From: Arachis hypogaea
Lineage: Eukaryota > Streptophyta > Magnoliopsida > Fabales > Fabaceae
Reading direction: 5' to 3'
Assembly: GCF_003086295.3 (NCBI RefSeq)
Contig: NC_092050.1
Span: 157,238,699 to 157,302,698 of the forward strand
Length of the DNA: 64,000 nt
Made by a program: the position numbers and the translations under genes. Positions 32,575 through 44,651 of the stretch are shown here, in pieces (the first letter of the stretch is position 1; every line of letters begins with the position of its first letter). A model generated the notes under the pieces. That model did not search any database, was not told where the DNA came from, and saw only the letters and a list, made by a program, of their open reading frames with translations.

Positions 32575-33642
32575 TAAAAAAAAAACACAGTCACAGTTAA
32601 TCTTTTATGTTCATGAAATTTTGTTATAAAATGTTTGATAATTTTGGTGATTAATTATTTTACTAAAAATAAAAAATATTATTTACATATTAAAATAAAG
32701 TTAGTCATTATGTCTTTTGTGTAATATATATATATATATATTATTTAATTTATTTTTTAATATATATTTTATATTTTAATATATATTTTATATGGAGTGA
32801 TTAATTTTTTGTACATACATAATATGATTACTAAAAGTAAATGTAAAATATGTATAAATATATATTTCATGATTTCATATAAAATTTTTCAATTAAAAAT
32901 ATGAGAGAAGAGAGTGTAATTAAACCATCTCAAAAAAAAAAAAAAGAGAAGCATATTTTACTCACATCTAAAAAATTTAAAATTAAGAAAATAAATTGAG
33001 TATATTTGGTCAATAAATTATAATTTAAATGACATAATTTTTTAATTTTTTCATATTCATTTAGAGGTTGTAGATTCAAATTTTCCTATTTTTGATAAAA
33101 AAAAATTTGAGTATATTTGCAATGAACAGATAAAGAAAGAACTTAACAAATAATACATGAGTAAATAAGGGTAACACTTTAACAGTCTAATCTAATTTGT
33201 TTGCAAATAGTAAATATCTAGATCTATATGTATATAATATATTCCCAAACCATATTGATGCGGAATAAAAAGATTCATCGAATCAAGACATTATGGTTTT
33301 CTTTTTTTTTTTCCCCTTAATTTGGTGTCCAGACGTTATAATATATGATTTTTTCTCAGAATAAAATAAAATCTATTAAATCTTTGTAGGACCTAATAAA
33401 GTAGTTAGTGATACTATCTATTCTTGAAAATAAAAAGAAAATTATGATTTAAATATCTAACCTTACAGATAATAGAAAAAGCTATTGTGGTTATCTAATT
33501 AATGAACAAAATGCTAGATTGCTAATTTCAAGTCATTATTATGAACAAAATGAGTTTCTCTTCTTTTTTTGGGGGGGACGTTAAATGAGTTTATTCAATT
33601 ATGGCTTCAATAATCTGAGCAAAAGACTTGCAAGCATCTCAT
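32575..33642. repeat. Duplicated segment, copy B, part 1
   Basis: Direct-orientation counterpart of 1-296, 3057-3369 and 7668-7990. At 32875 it shows the unoccupied hAT site and at 33283 (gattcatcgaatcaagacat) the unoccupied Copia site. It carries its own short insertions near 33000-33110 and 33500-33580. Confidence 0.88.
32683..32816. repeat. Short MITE-like repeat, family copy 2
   Basis: Copy within duplicated segment B, orthologous to 111-232, so the insertion predates the segment duplication. Confidence 0.5.
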
Positions 33643-34097
33643 TTTTTTTTTTTTGTCAAGTACCTTACTCACACTTTTTTTCTTTTTCAATAAATTTTAT
33701 ATATCAATTTTTTAGATATAACTAGAATTTGAATTAAAAATCATCCAAATAGTCTAATAAAGAGAATTTATTCCCTTATCAATAGAGAATGGCATCTCAA
33801 ATTCAGCTATACATACAGGGAAGGGAACCGTGCAACTGACTGTTTAGCTAAGCTAAGTACAGAAAAAGAACCTAGTTATCATTTTGTGGACCTGCCTTTT
33901 GGTATCCTTAGAATGATTATTGATAATGATACTAGAGGGATCGTTTTACCCCGCATAGTTACAGTGTAGCCTCTTAGTCTTCTTAGACTTCATGTCCCGT
34001 TTAAAGTACCAAAAAAAAAAAAAAAACTAAAATTTAAATTCAGTGCACCTCTTAACAAGACAAACATAATTGCCACAAAACCAAGCTTTGCGATGTG
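33643..34097. mobile_element. Small insertion bounded by AAGCATCTCAT, with T-tract
   Basis: The unit starts with a T-tract right after AAGCATCTCAT (33632-33642) and ends at the next AAGCATCTCAT (34099-34109), the pattern of a poly(A)-tailed retro-insertion on the minus strand. It contains a LINE tail on the plus strand. The rest is unrecognised. Confidence 0.5.
33775..34026 (+). pseudogene. 5'-truncated LINE: RNase H end and poly(A) tail
   Basis: From 33781 the plus-strand frame reads NREWHLKFSYTYREGNRATD then CLAKLSTEKEP and stays open for 62 codons to a TAG at 33967. YREGNRATD-x-LA is the C-terminal part of the RNase H of plant L1-type LINEs. About 40 bp beyond the stop is a 16-base A-tract (34011-34026). 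It is a dead-on-arrival insertion, but the remaining coding part has no break, so it may be young. Confidence 0.85.
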
Positions 34098-34123
34098 TAA
34101 GCATCTCATTTTTTTTTTTTTTT

Positions 34124-34817
34124 AGTTTTAGGCTAAGTCCGATAACTCTACTCGAAACTCATCGGCCCCGGAATCTAGACTCCCTTATCATTAAACTCCT
34201 GAAAAAGAGGTCTTCAATGTAATGTATGTTCATGGCTGTTGCAACGCTAGTGTTCTCTCTGGTGCTGCCCCTCACTGAACAAATTTAGAACCCAGAGCGA
34301 TTTGTAATTGTGGATGTGACTTTTGGTCGGGTCTCGTTTGCTGCCTGCGCTCTGAATGAAACTCTGACGCCGAGGGTGCACAAACATGAAAGCTTCAGCT
34401 TCCTCTCCTTTGAATTTGCAATTTCAATGAAGCCGTTTCTAGGTTCCCAGCCTATTTGCCCTCGAACTCGTTTCTTGCACCGAGCTCGCTCCTTTTTCTC
34501 TTGTAGCCAACATGCATCTTCAGTTTGGTTGCATCTCTTGTCTCAATGCAAATTGCTGCGGCCGCTGGAAACCCACCCTTACTGTTTCTTCATTTCCAAT
34601 TGCTTTAAACAAGGTCGTGGAAGACATGTGATTTCTCAGGTCAAGTTTGCTTATGTTGGTTCCTCCTTAAACCCTCTGAATTTGGTATTGATTTTGATTG
34701 ATGTTTGTCTCTGAAATTGTTCTACATGTAGCAATTACTTTTATTTTTTGTTGTTGAATTTTCTAAATTATTATGTTTCTCTATTTTTTATTGATTTGCC
34801 TTCTTCAAGAGTTGTTG
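34124..34817 (-). other. LINE 3' region with a long antisense open frame
   Basis: Between the RNase H end and the poly(A) tail is about 690 bp. The part 34240-34720 is less AT-rich than the element and, on the plus strand, holds 134 open codons (34310-34714) with no recognised domain. It may be normal 3' UTR or transduced sequence. Confidence 0.45.
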
Positions 34818-37800
34818 TCAACTTTGAACTTCCATGTTGATAATATGCCACATCGCCAGAGGTAGTTGCATACTCCAGTTCTGACGAAGGCAATCTAATG
34901 CTGCCATTTTAGCAATTGTGTGAGCAAGCAGGTTTTCTTTTTTGGGTGTCCAAGTTAGACCACAATTTAGTAATCTTTTTATTAGCCCTCTAATATCTTG
35001 TAGTATTGCTTTAGTTTTTCCGATAGAAGTATTTGATTTTATGGTTTGGATTAGTTTTAAACTGTCTGATTCAATTAATATTTTCTCCAATCCAAATTAT
35101 CAATAATAATAATAAGGGCTTTTCTAATAGCTATAACTTCATCTATTATACTTGAATGTGTGCTAATTTTTCCAGAGAAGCCTAACACAATCTTTCTATT
35201 ATTGTTCCTAATGATCACAGATATTGCTCATTTTTCATCATCCGTCCTAAAAGCAACATCCACATTAGCTTTTAACCAATCTTTCAGTGAAGGGCTCCAT
35301 CTGATCAGGTGTGTTCTTCTATTTTTCTCGCTCTTCTTTTCTACAAATTGTTGGTCTGTTGTGTTTCAAAATAGATTCTCTATCAGTTTATCTCTTTTAA
35401 TTGTCCATTCTGGTTGAATATTCAGCTGCTGAAACATTTTCTAATTTCTTGTCTTCCACACCTCCCAATCTAGAAAACATACTCTACTTATTCTCATCTC
35501 TTGATGATCTCCTCTCTGTTTTTTTATTTTCTCTATACATTCCATGAACCAAACCCCAAACGATTTTACTAAGTTTGTTGTGGGTGTGCACTGACATTTC
35601 GCCCCAAACCAGATGGCTCGTGCCATTCGCAGAGAAGCAGTACATACTCTGTAATTTCAATCCCCGTGTTACACACTTGACAAATAGGACTAATTATCAA
35701 TTATTTTCTTATATAAGTTAGCATTTACAGGCAGGATATCTTGGGCTGCCTTCTATAAGAACGTTCTAATTTTTGGAAAAACTTTTATATTCCAAATCTC
35801 ATTATATTCCATAGTCCCTTTCTATCTGTGCTTGTTGAAGGACCATTTTGAGTTTTTTTTTTTTTTTTTGCGCTTCTAATCTTGTTGCTTGATAACCCAT
35901 TTTTATTATATAAATATCATCTTCTCTCTAAAGCCAATATAGAGTGTCACACCTTTTTTTGTACTTATTGGTGTTCTCATTATGCTATCTGCTACCTCTT
36001 TTGAAAACATTGAGTAAATTTTGGTTCTATCCCACTCGCCACTTTTATTGAGTAGCTCATTTACTTTTCTGTCCTCTGCTATCCCTAAATTAAGTTCCTT
36101 TTTTCCTTTCCGCTATACAATTGTCCTTCCGTATGCTAACTTGGGTACCATCTCCTATACACCAATTTTTTTATTTTTGGAGCAGTTTCCTACCTTGTAA
36201 AATACTCTTCCATACCTACAAAGCATTTCTAGAAGCCTTCGCTTCCCAAAAGTTCTCTCTCGAAAAATAAACAGCCTTTAGAATTTGCACCCATGTTGCA
36301 TTCGGATCTTTTATAATTCTCCAAGCTTGCTTAGCCAAATAAGCTAGGTTTTGAATCTCTACGTCTATAAATCCCAGCCCCCCGTCCCTTTTACTTGCTG
36401 TTATAGATTTTCAGCTCTTCCAGTGTATGCCTCGCTCTTTTCCTTATGAAGCCTACCAAAATCTCACCACTCTTGAGCTCAGTCTTTTACAAAAGCCTTT
36501 TGAAAATCTAATCACATTCATCGCATAAGACGGTATTGCTTGCACAACTGTTTTTATTAAAGTTTCCTTCCCTGCTTCACTTAATAGCTTTTCTTTCCAA
36601 CCTTCTAGCTTGTTTACGATCTCCTCGATCCATGCTAAAGCTTTATTTTGGGACCTTCCCCAGTTGGCTGGCAGCCCCAAACACTTCCCTGGAGTGTCCC
36701 ATGTCGCCATACTGAGATTTTTCTCGATGTTCACTATAGTCTGTATAGGTACTTGATATCCAAAACTGACTCCTGATTTGTTTATATTGATTTTTTTACC
36801 CGAAGCTTCAATATATTCATTCAAAACTGTAATGATCTAAAAAATCTCTTCCTCATTTGCTTCTGCCAAAATAATGCAGTCATCCGCAAAAAGTAAATGA
36901 GAAATAGTAGGTGTTATTGGTGCTATTTTGAATCCTAAAATCCTGCCTTCTCTTTGTGCCTCACTCATTATGACTGTCAACACTTCTGCTGCCATTATAA
37001 ACAAATACGGCGATAAGGGATTGCCCTGTCAAAGTCCCTTATATAGCTTGATTTTCTTTGATAGCTCTCCATTAATTTTGAATCTATAGGTAACACTTGT
37101 AACACATGCCATCATCAACTTCACCCACCTGGCTTGGAATCCGAAAGTTGTGAGGACCTTTTCTAGGAAGTCTCATTCAAGCCTATCGTAAGCCTTGTTC
37201 ATACCTAGCTTAATTGCTATATTTTTGGAACTATTTTTTCTTTTCTGTTAAGGCTATAATAAGCCTCCTGTACTATAATGATATTGTCTTGTATGAATCT
37301 ACCTCCACAAACGCACTTTGAGTTGGCGATACAACTCTTTCCATCATTTTTTTCATTCTCTATACTAGGACTTTTGCTAAGATTTTATATACAAAATTGT
37401 AATAACTTATGGATCGCAGCTGGTTGAGGTTCTCTGGGTTCTTAATCCTAGGAATTAAGACCACTGTTGTCTCGGCCGCCTCTTCAGGTATGTACCAACT
37501 ATTAAAAAAATTCCTTTATTATCGCACACACGTTGCTCTTAATGATCTCCCAGTATTTCTGATAAAACAATCCGTTCAAACCATCAAGCTTGGGTGCCTT
37601 AAGACCTCCCATGCTAAAGACATCCATTCTTATCTCCTCCTTTGTGACTTCTTTTAATAGCTCATCATTCATTTCATTAGTTACCATTTTTGGAATCTTA
37701 TTGATGATTTTTTTTAAATGTTGCCTTTTTGTTGAATTGAAAAGGCTCTGAAAATGGCTCTCAATATGTTTCATTATCTCCCATTTTCCATTCAGTCATT

Positions 37801-38939
37801 GTCCTACACTATTTTTTAATTTCTCTATACGGTTCCTGTCTCTTCTCTGAATAGCAGTCGTGTGAAAGAATGTCGTATTTTTATCGCCCCACCTTAGCCA
37901 CTTTATTCTAGCTTGCTGGCCCTAGTATTTTTCCTCTTACTTCCATAGTGTTGCTATCTCTTCTTTTAACTCTAGAATCCTTTTTTGTTGTCCTTCTGAA
38001 ATTTCTGATGTTTACAGTCTTTTAAGTTCCTCTTTCATTTTTTGAATTTTTCTATCTACCCTTTTGAAGGTCACCTTGCTTTGTGTCTTGAGTTCTTCTC
38101 TACAGTTTTTTATCCTTTCCATCATTTTACTCCAATTATCTCCATTTGATTCCTCTTTGTTCCAGCTTTTGGTAACTACTTTCTCACAGTCTTCGTGATC
38201 GACCCAATACAATTCAAACTTGAAGCTCTTCTATGATTCATTTTTCGGCTCTAAATTCAGAATGATTGGACAATGGACTGAGCTTATGGCTGGCATGGCT
38301 GTCAAAGAGGCATTTTGAAACATACTTCTCCAATCCCAATTTGCTAACGCTCTATCTATTCTCTTCCTAGTAATCACTCCATTTCTCGGGTTGCTAAACC
38401 AAGTAAATCTACCTCCTTTCAACTATATATCCATCAGAGGATTAGCATCAACAAAATTTCTAAAGTCCCTTACCTGATTCTGTGGTTTTTGGTGCAATTC
38501 CACCTTCTCCTCTTGTTTTAATACATCATTAAAATCTCCTATAAACAGTTGGGATATGTCTCTATGATTATTACTTGATATCATATCCTTTCACAATTCT
38601 TTTCTTCTCCTAAAAAAGAGGATTACCATATATAAAATTACAATATTATATATTTCTTTTTTTATCTTCAATACGAGCTTTAATGTAATTGTCACACCAA
38701 AAATAAACATTAACATTATATATTGCATTCTAAAATAAGCAAAGACCACCAGACAACTCCTGAGATTCAATACAAAAAGCTTCATCAAAATGTAGCCTTT
38801 TCCTATTTTTCATGACAGTTTTTTCTTTTATTCTAGTTTCTATTACAAATACTATGGCTTGCTTTATCTGTTTGCATAAATTCTGAAGCTCCAAAATTGT
38901 CGCGGGAATTGCCAACCTGCGACAATTCCAACTTATCAC
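34818..38939 (-). pseudogene. LINE ORF2: endonuclease, reverse transcriptase, RNase H
   Basis: Endonuclease: ISWNCRRLAIPATI at 38939, FTWFSNPRNGVITRKRIDRA and PAISSVHCPIIL near 38280-38410. Reverse transcriptase: FSMGGLKAPKLDGLNGLFYQ near 37600, catalytic LLFADDCIILAEA with FADD at 36879-36890, then CLGLPANWGRSQNKALAW and GWKEKLLSEAGKETLIK near 36560-36690. A C-terminal zinc/linker part is at 35441-35626 (ARAIWFGAKCQ). RNase H: ILIESDSLKLIQTI and KKENLLAHTIAKMA at 34818-35090. The longest open piece is 123 codons, so it is well decayed. The start codon is now GTG. Confidence 0.92.
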
Positions 38940-41762
38940 ACTAATGACTGAGTTGGGGGCATGTTAAGGCCCGCCTCCTCAGCCATAAAATATTCCATGA
39001 CAGCTTCTTTGGTTTGTATTTCTTGTTCCTTTATTCCTGATTTGTGCTTCCCCAATTTTTCTTTGCTTTTTTTTCTTGCCTTGATGTTTTGGTTCACCTC
39101 CTCTTCACCCTCTTCCACTTCCATTACATGTGCAGCATCCTCGTCCTCCCTTTTTCTTTTCAACTTCAGGCTATTCTTTATTCATCTTGCTAATTCCACT
39201 TCACTCTCCTTTGTTATAGTAAGTGGCTGGTTGTCATTGCTATCCTCTTCCTCATCCTCATCCTCATCCTCCTTAGCCAATTTTACAAAGTATAAATCTC
39301 CATTAGTTGACATGTGTACTTGTTTTTCTTGTGCCAATCTTGCTGATTTTTCACAGCTTCTTTGATTCCAGCATATTTTCTTCTTTTTCACGTGCTCTCT
39401 TCCTTCTCTGCTTTATTTTCTACTATGACTCCTTACTTCTTTTGCTAATTCACCCTGCTGTCTTTATTTTCTTGGGACCTTTACCCCACTGCTTTAATAT
39501 TTCTCCAATAGTTAGTCTTTTCTCATCTTTAGTCCATCTTCCCTTCAGCCTCTTTATATTCCTTGAATATCATATAGTCCCTATTTGTAACATGACTCTC
39601 ACTTGAGTCAAATTTTTTTCTCCTGATTATACACATTCTCTCATTGGTAGTTTGGTGTATTAGGCTTTTCACTTAATCAGTTTGATAGAACACCATGTTG
39701 GGTTGTACATTATTTTCTCTTTTTATTGGGCCTACTCCTTCTTTATTCATTTTCTTGCTTTTATGTCTGTTCTCTTCATGCCTCCAATGATTTTTTCTAT
39801 ATAATTCTTGGGCCTCTGGGTCTCCGTATCATGATTTAATTTATCCCCTAATCTAGGGCTGCACATGGATCGGATAATATCTGCGGTAATTATCCACATC
39901 CGATCCGAATTTTGCGGATATTATCCGATCCGCAGAGCCATCGGATCGGATCCGCACTATGGTCGGATCGGATTGCGGATTTGGCAGTGATATCCGCGGA
40001 TCCGATCCACAAATCCGCATATCCGCACATCACATATAAATAGCATAGTTTAAGAAAATAAACCCTAATGTGATATGAATTTTATTGTGTTATTTATGAA
40101 TTTTATGATATTTTGTTTTTAATTTTTTATGTTGTACTTCAACTTAGAATAATTAAACTTAAATCTTGTGTTATTATTTTGTTTTTGTTATTCAAAAGAA
40201 CTATTATTTATAATATTTTAAGAGTAAATAGGTTTAAACAGATAAAAAATGAATTTTTTGGATTTTTTTTTGTAAAAATAGTCAAATAGAATCTTAAAAT
40301 AGTTTATTTTTTAATTATGCGGATATACCCGATATCCGATCCGATCCGATCCGCAAGTATGCGGATCGGATCGGATCGGATCCAGCCTAAAAAAATGCGG
40401 ATATCGTATCCGATCCGATCCGATGAGTGCAGTGCGGATCGGATAGAATTTTAGGCTATATCCGATCCGTGTGCAGCCCTACCCTAATCTATCCCTTGTA
40501 CTAGAGGAGATTTCCTCAATCCTCCTTCCTGTTTGAGCCCCGTCACCTAATTCCAAGACAGCAGTATCTACATCACCCATCAACTCTTTCATATCAGCCC
40601 TTTCATTTTGTTTCGAATTTTTCTGCAATGTCACTTGTCTATTTGCTGATAGATCTTGTGTACCATCTACTCTGCCCACTGATTTTACTGAGACACTAGC
40701 CTGAGAGCTCCTTACCCACCCTTGACTAGACTCTCCTTCTCTCTCTCGGTGCCTTCTCTACCATACCCTCTCCTGTTGGCTTCTCTCACACGCCTCCCGT
40801 AGCTCCTCCATCCACTTGTTTTGTTTTTCCCTTTGTCTTCTAATCTCAGCCTTTCTTGCTTCAACATCTATGGATTTCAAACTTGTAAGTGAGTTCTGGC
40901 CCATATTTGGGCATACTATGATTAACTATGGACATAGCCATCTCACACTTATAGCAGTAATCATACAATTTTTCATATTTTAACCATGAGTGACTTCCAT
41001 CAAATTTTTTAAACCAAAATTCAATTTTTAATGGAAGCTAAATATTAATCTCAACTCTAACTCTCAAAAAAGGCCTAAGCATAATCCCTTCAATAAAAGG
41101 GTCTTTCACATTTATAACCCTACTCAATATTGCTCCTATTTTTCAACATTGCTTTTATTGATTTTATAACCTCATCAATGAATGACAAAACTCTGTTCAA
41201 ACCTGCAGAGTTGAATGGTAAAATAGTGTAGCAAGTACCATATGAGAGGGGGCTCTGAAAAGAGAGAAAGAGAAAGGGATGAAAAGCTTTCTTATCTTTT
41301 TTATTACTATTATTCATATATATACAAGAATATTAGATACTCTAATCCTAATAGACATACTCTATTTAATCATTTATATACATCAGAGTACCTCAAGTGT
41401 ACCTAAGAAGTACCTAATTAATAAAATAAAATACTATTTAATATATAACCTCAATTACAATAGACAAATTTAAATTCCACCACTGAAGACTAAGCATGTG
41501 GCATTTTATTCTCCATGGTTCATAAGCTCTTCTTACTTTATCTTGGCTTCTAAAGTTCAAAATGAAAGACATGAAATATGTACTAATGATTATCAAGCAA
41601 GATCTCCCCGCATCTAAAAGATGGTCTTTCGTACTGTAGTCATGTTGAGTAATTTTTTTGTGAATACTCTCCCGATCAGTTTCTAATTAACAGCAGCTTC
41701 CTATTGAAATGGGGCTCATCAAAGTGGACAACATCTTTCCCCATGCCTTCAATACCTTCCAT
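38936..41762 (-). pseudogene. LINE ORF1, DUF4283-like with zinc knuckle
   Basis: From an ATG at 41762 the frame begins MEGIEGMGKDVVHFDEPHF. Pieces of the DUF4283 fold follow: FILNFRSQDKVRRAYEPW near 41560, then VINVKDPFIEGIMLRPFLR and VRVEINI near 41060-41120, WLKYEKLYDYCYKCEMA near 40960 (C-x2-C zinc knuckle start, later ligands lost). The C terminus is highly charged, MKRKREDEDAAHVMEVEEGE, with a basic KARKKSKEKLGKHKS. An AT-rich piece at about 41250-41470 may be a further small insertion. ORF1 ends TGA at 38936, overlapping ORF2 by four bases. Confidence 0.82.
39854..40481. mobile_element. Non-autonomous hAT-type element inside the LINE
   Basis: Ends TAGGGCTGCACATGGATCGG and CCGATCCGTGTGCAGCCCTA are inverted. 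Perfect 8-bp target duplication CCCTAATC at 39846-39853 and 40482-40489. Both ends carry dense repeats of ATCCGATCCG/CGGATCGGAT. The centre is AT-rich. 628 bp, no transposase. Confidence 0.95.
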
Positions 41763-41943
41763 GATTCTTCCTAAAAGGATGATTCATTGTAATAATTGTT
41801 AGCACTTTCTTTTTACAGGATGATGAACTTGTAGTGTTTACGAGAAATATAAATTTAGTGTATTAATGAGATCACCAGCTTCGCTTATCGAAAAAGTTAA
41901 ACTCCATTGCTGGAGAAAAGGTTGATTTTGATAAGCATCTCAT

Positions 41944-42352
41944 CTAAATACTCTCCATTGAAAAAGGGCTAGTTTATTTTGGGCTGATAAATTCTATGGG
42001 TCTTATTCACCAAAAAAGTAGTATGGGCCATGGCCCTAAGGTATACTGAAGAAAGCCAACAGAAAAAGTTTGTTAGTGAGTCAGAACAGTCATTCAAGTC
42101 TTAGTCCCCCAAGACCAAAAACCAAAAAAATAACTTAGACTAAACAAAAGAAGAAGAAGCAATTCATATACATCACCAAAAAAAAAAAAATCGTATTACT
42201 TTTACAATTTTAATTAAAATACGAAGTCAATTTCTACTTGGTTTGGTTTTCAATTTTTCATGTTGTTCCTATAAATAACCATAAATGAGGCAATATTCGG
42301 CAAGAAAATGCAGCAACTAAAATCAATATCATATGCAAACTCAACATTTTAA
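41944..42352. repeat. Duplicated segment, copy B, part 2
   Basis: Matches 8145-8545 of copy A: gctagtttattttgggctga, gtcagaac-gtcattcaagtc and aatacgaagtcaatttctac all occur in both. It ends near the (ta)n at 42370. Confidence 0.88.
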
Positions 42353-42954
42353 ATAGAGATATATTTGTGTATATATATATATATTGAACGAAGCTGAAGT
42401 AGAATAAAAGAATAAAACACAGAGAACATAGAAGCAGGTGTAGCTGACGCATCTTCATCAAAGGTGTCACGGAAAAGGGAACACCAAAGTGGGAGGACAC
42501 AAAATTTCTACCGTACGATTGAGCACACGTGTCGCCATCGTGGTGCAGGGTCCGTGTTTCCCAACTACCAGTAAGCATATACGGCTATGTTCACACGTGT
42601 CGAATTTCAGTTCATGGATACCCTTGTCCTCCTCAAATCATCATACATCATACATGCATTACAGGCAAATAAATTTTCTTACTTTTTTTTTATTTATTTT
42701 ATAAAATATAATCTTATACCGTATAAATTCTTTTTTATATTTTTTTCATTTAAATTTTATATGATATAAATTATATTTTATAAAATCAATTTACAAAAAT
42801 AATTATAATATATATACATTAAAAATCAATTATCAACTAATAATTACTTATTTATAGTATAAAATATACATTAAAAAATATAAAATAATATTTAAAAAAA
42901 TTGAAAATAAAAAGAATTCATTTCCAACTACGAATTACGGACTCATTTGTGTGT
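42353..42954. other. Non-coding stretch with two G-box motifs
   Basis: ACACGTGTCG occurs at 42525-42534 and 42593-42602, 68 bp apart. The core CACGTG is the plant G-box, bound by bZIP and bHLH factors. No gene start is recognisable nearby in either direction, so a promoter role is speculative. Confidence 0.4.
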
Positions 42955-43205
42955 ATTTCTCGACCAATTCCGTTACGTTACCAACAATATTTCTGCCAAC
43001 TTCTGCCAACTCTTGTTTATGATGGTGTTTAACGAAAGTGTCTTTACAGATGTGTCTAATAAAAATGTCTTTCTTATAACTGTGTTTAATGGAAGTGTCT
43101 TTTTATATATTTTATGAATGTGTCTCCTTATACATGTATTTAAAATATGATAAATTATTGTTGACAATAAGTTGGCAGATAATATATTGGTACCCTATAC
43201 TTTTC
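42955..43205. mobile_element. MITE-like element, family copy 1
   Basis: Ends gttaccaacaatatttctgc and ggcagataatatattggtac are roughly inverted. A second copy at 54317-54607 shares the internal phrases gtgtctaataaaaatgtctt and atgtatttaaaatat. Confidence 0.7.
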
Positions 43206-44651
43206 CTTTCTCGACGTGCCCAGTCTTTTATTTTTCAACATCACTATTAAAAAGCTCTAGCGATAGAAAATAAGAAAAAAAATTTTCATGTTGAATCCGC
43301 CTATGGCATGCATATATACTTGTTTACTAGATTTATGTTCAATGATTAGTGCTCTATACTGCCATTGTTAAATCTGTTATGCCTTGTGATCAATTCTTGT
43401 ATCCATTCTTGAGTCCTGTATATATAAGCAGCATATCAATTAGGCATGAGTAGAACTTTTGCATTCAACATTTCAGTAATGATTCCAATCACTTCCTTCT
43501 TTTCATTTAGCATTCTGTTTCTTTCACTCTATAGCACAAATTAAACATTTCCTCTCTAAGCAATAATAGTTGCGTTATCGTGCAGAAAAATACAAATGTT
43601 TGAACAAAAGTTGTGTTCGATTCGAGTTTTAACATGCTTATATAACATATTTTTTCAACTATAGTACTAATACCTTTGTTGTCTAATAATGTATATATAT
43701 ATATTATAAATAAATTTAGTTTTAATATATAAGATGAAAAAAAACAAAAATACTTATGCAAAAATTTACGTTTCAACAAAATAAAAAAATTATTAATGAA
43801 TAAAAAATTTATAAGATATAATTATTTATATATTTTTATTTATCAGTTTAAATTTGAAGATAAATCATTTTTATTAAGACGATTAAAGTGTGATGCTCAG
43901 CCAATGAATACACAATGAGTTATTTTTTTTATATAGTGATAACATATAGTAGATTGATCAAGAGATCTCTCTTTTGAACCGGATACAATATGAAACCCCA
44001 GCAAGTGATAAATGTTAAAAGAACGTGAGAACGCATGTGAAAAAGGACACAAATATACGTGAATAATATAAAAAGATTATGATGTATTATATATCCTCAT
44101 CCAGATATTTATATATGCACCTTTAATTTCTTTACTCCTTTTTGGTTGTTTTTGCTCCTCCAATATCAAAACAAACAATGTAAAGATATCTTCTGTGTCT
44201 TGTAGCATTCTTCTTTTTGTTCCCATAATTAAGATGATTGTATAGGCTCCAAATTGTCCTTTAGAAAAGCAACAAGTGCAAATCAACAATTGCTATATTG
44301 TTCATGATTGGGCCCTTTATTTTTTAAATGTCTTTTGCTTTAGTCATACCTTTATCATGTGTACATTTTCTTTAGAAGATTGTATCACATTAAATGTGTC
44401 GTCTATGAGTTGGTAATAGCTTATCTTTTTTTTAATATATATATTAACCATATTATGAAACACTAAAATTAGGTATTAATATAGAATACATATTAAAATA
44501 TAAAATAAATATTAAAAATTAATTTTACATATATATAGAGAGAATTATATAATAATTAGCAACTAATTTTAATGATTAATTTTTTAAATTATATATATAA
44601 TATTTTATAAAAATAAAATTTTTATATAAAAATGTGAGAATGTAATTTTAG
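43206..44651. other. Mostly AT-rich; possible core promoter and signal-peptide start
   Basis: Near 43410-43440 is tcctgtatatataagcagc, a good TATA box, and at 43482 an ATG opens MIPITSFFSFSILFLSLYST, a short hydrophobic leader that stops after 21 codons. This might be the front end of a lost secreted-protein gene. The rest (43570-44651) holds AT-rich DNA and short open frames without domains. Confidence 0.3.

Larger units (their letters stand above)
34110..41931 (-). mobile_element. L1-type LINE, nearly full length, decayed
   Basis: Flanked by a perfect 12-bp target duplication TAAGCATCTCAT at 34098-34109 and 41932-41943. The 3' end is a poly(A) tail seen as a T-tract at 34109-34123. Minus-strand order: 5' leader, ORF1 (DUF4283-like with zinc knuckle), ORF2 (endonuclease, reverse transcriptase, RNase H), 3' region. 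Copy A has no LINE here. Stops and frameshifts are frequent, so it is inactive. A hAT-type element sits in ORF1. Length without that insertion is about 7.2 kb. Confidence 0.93.
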
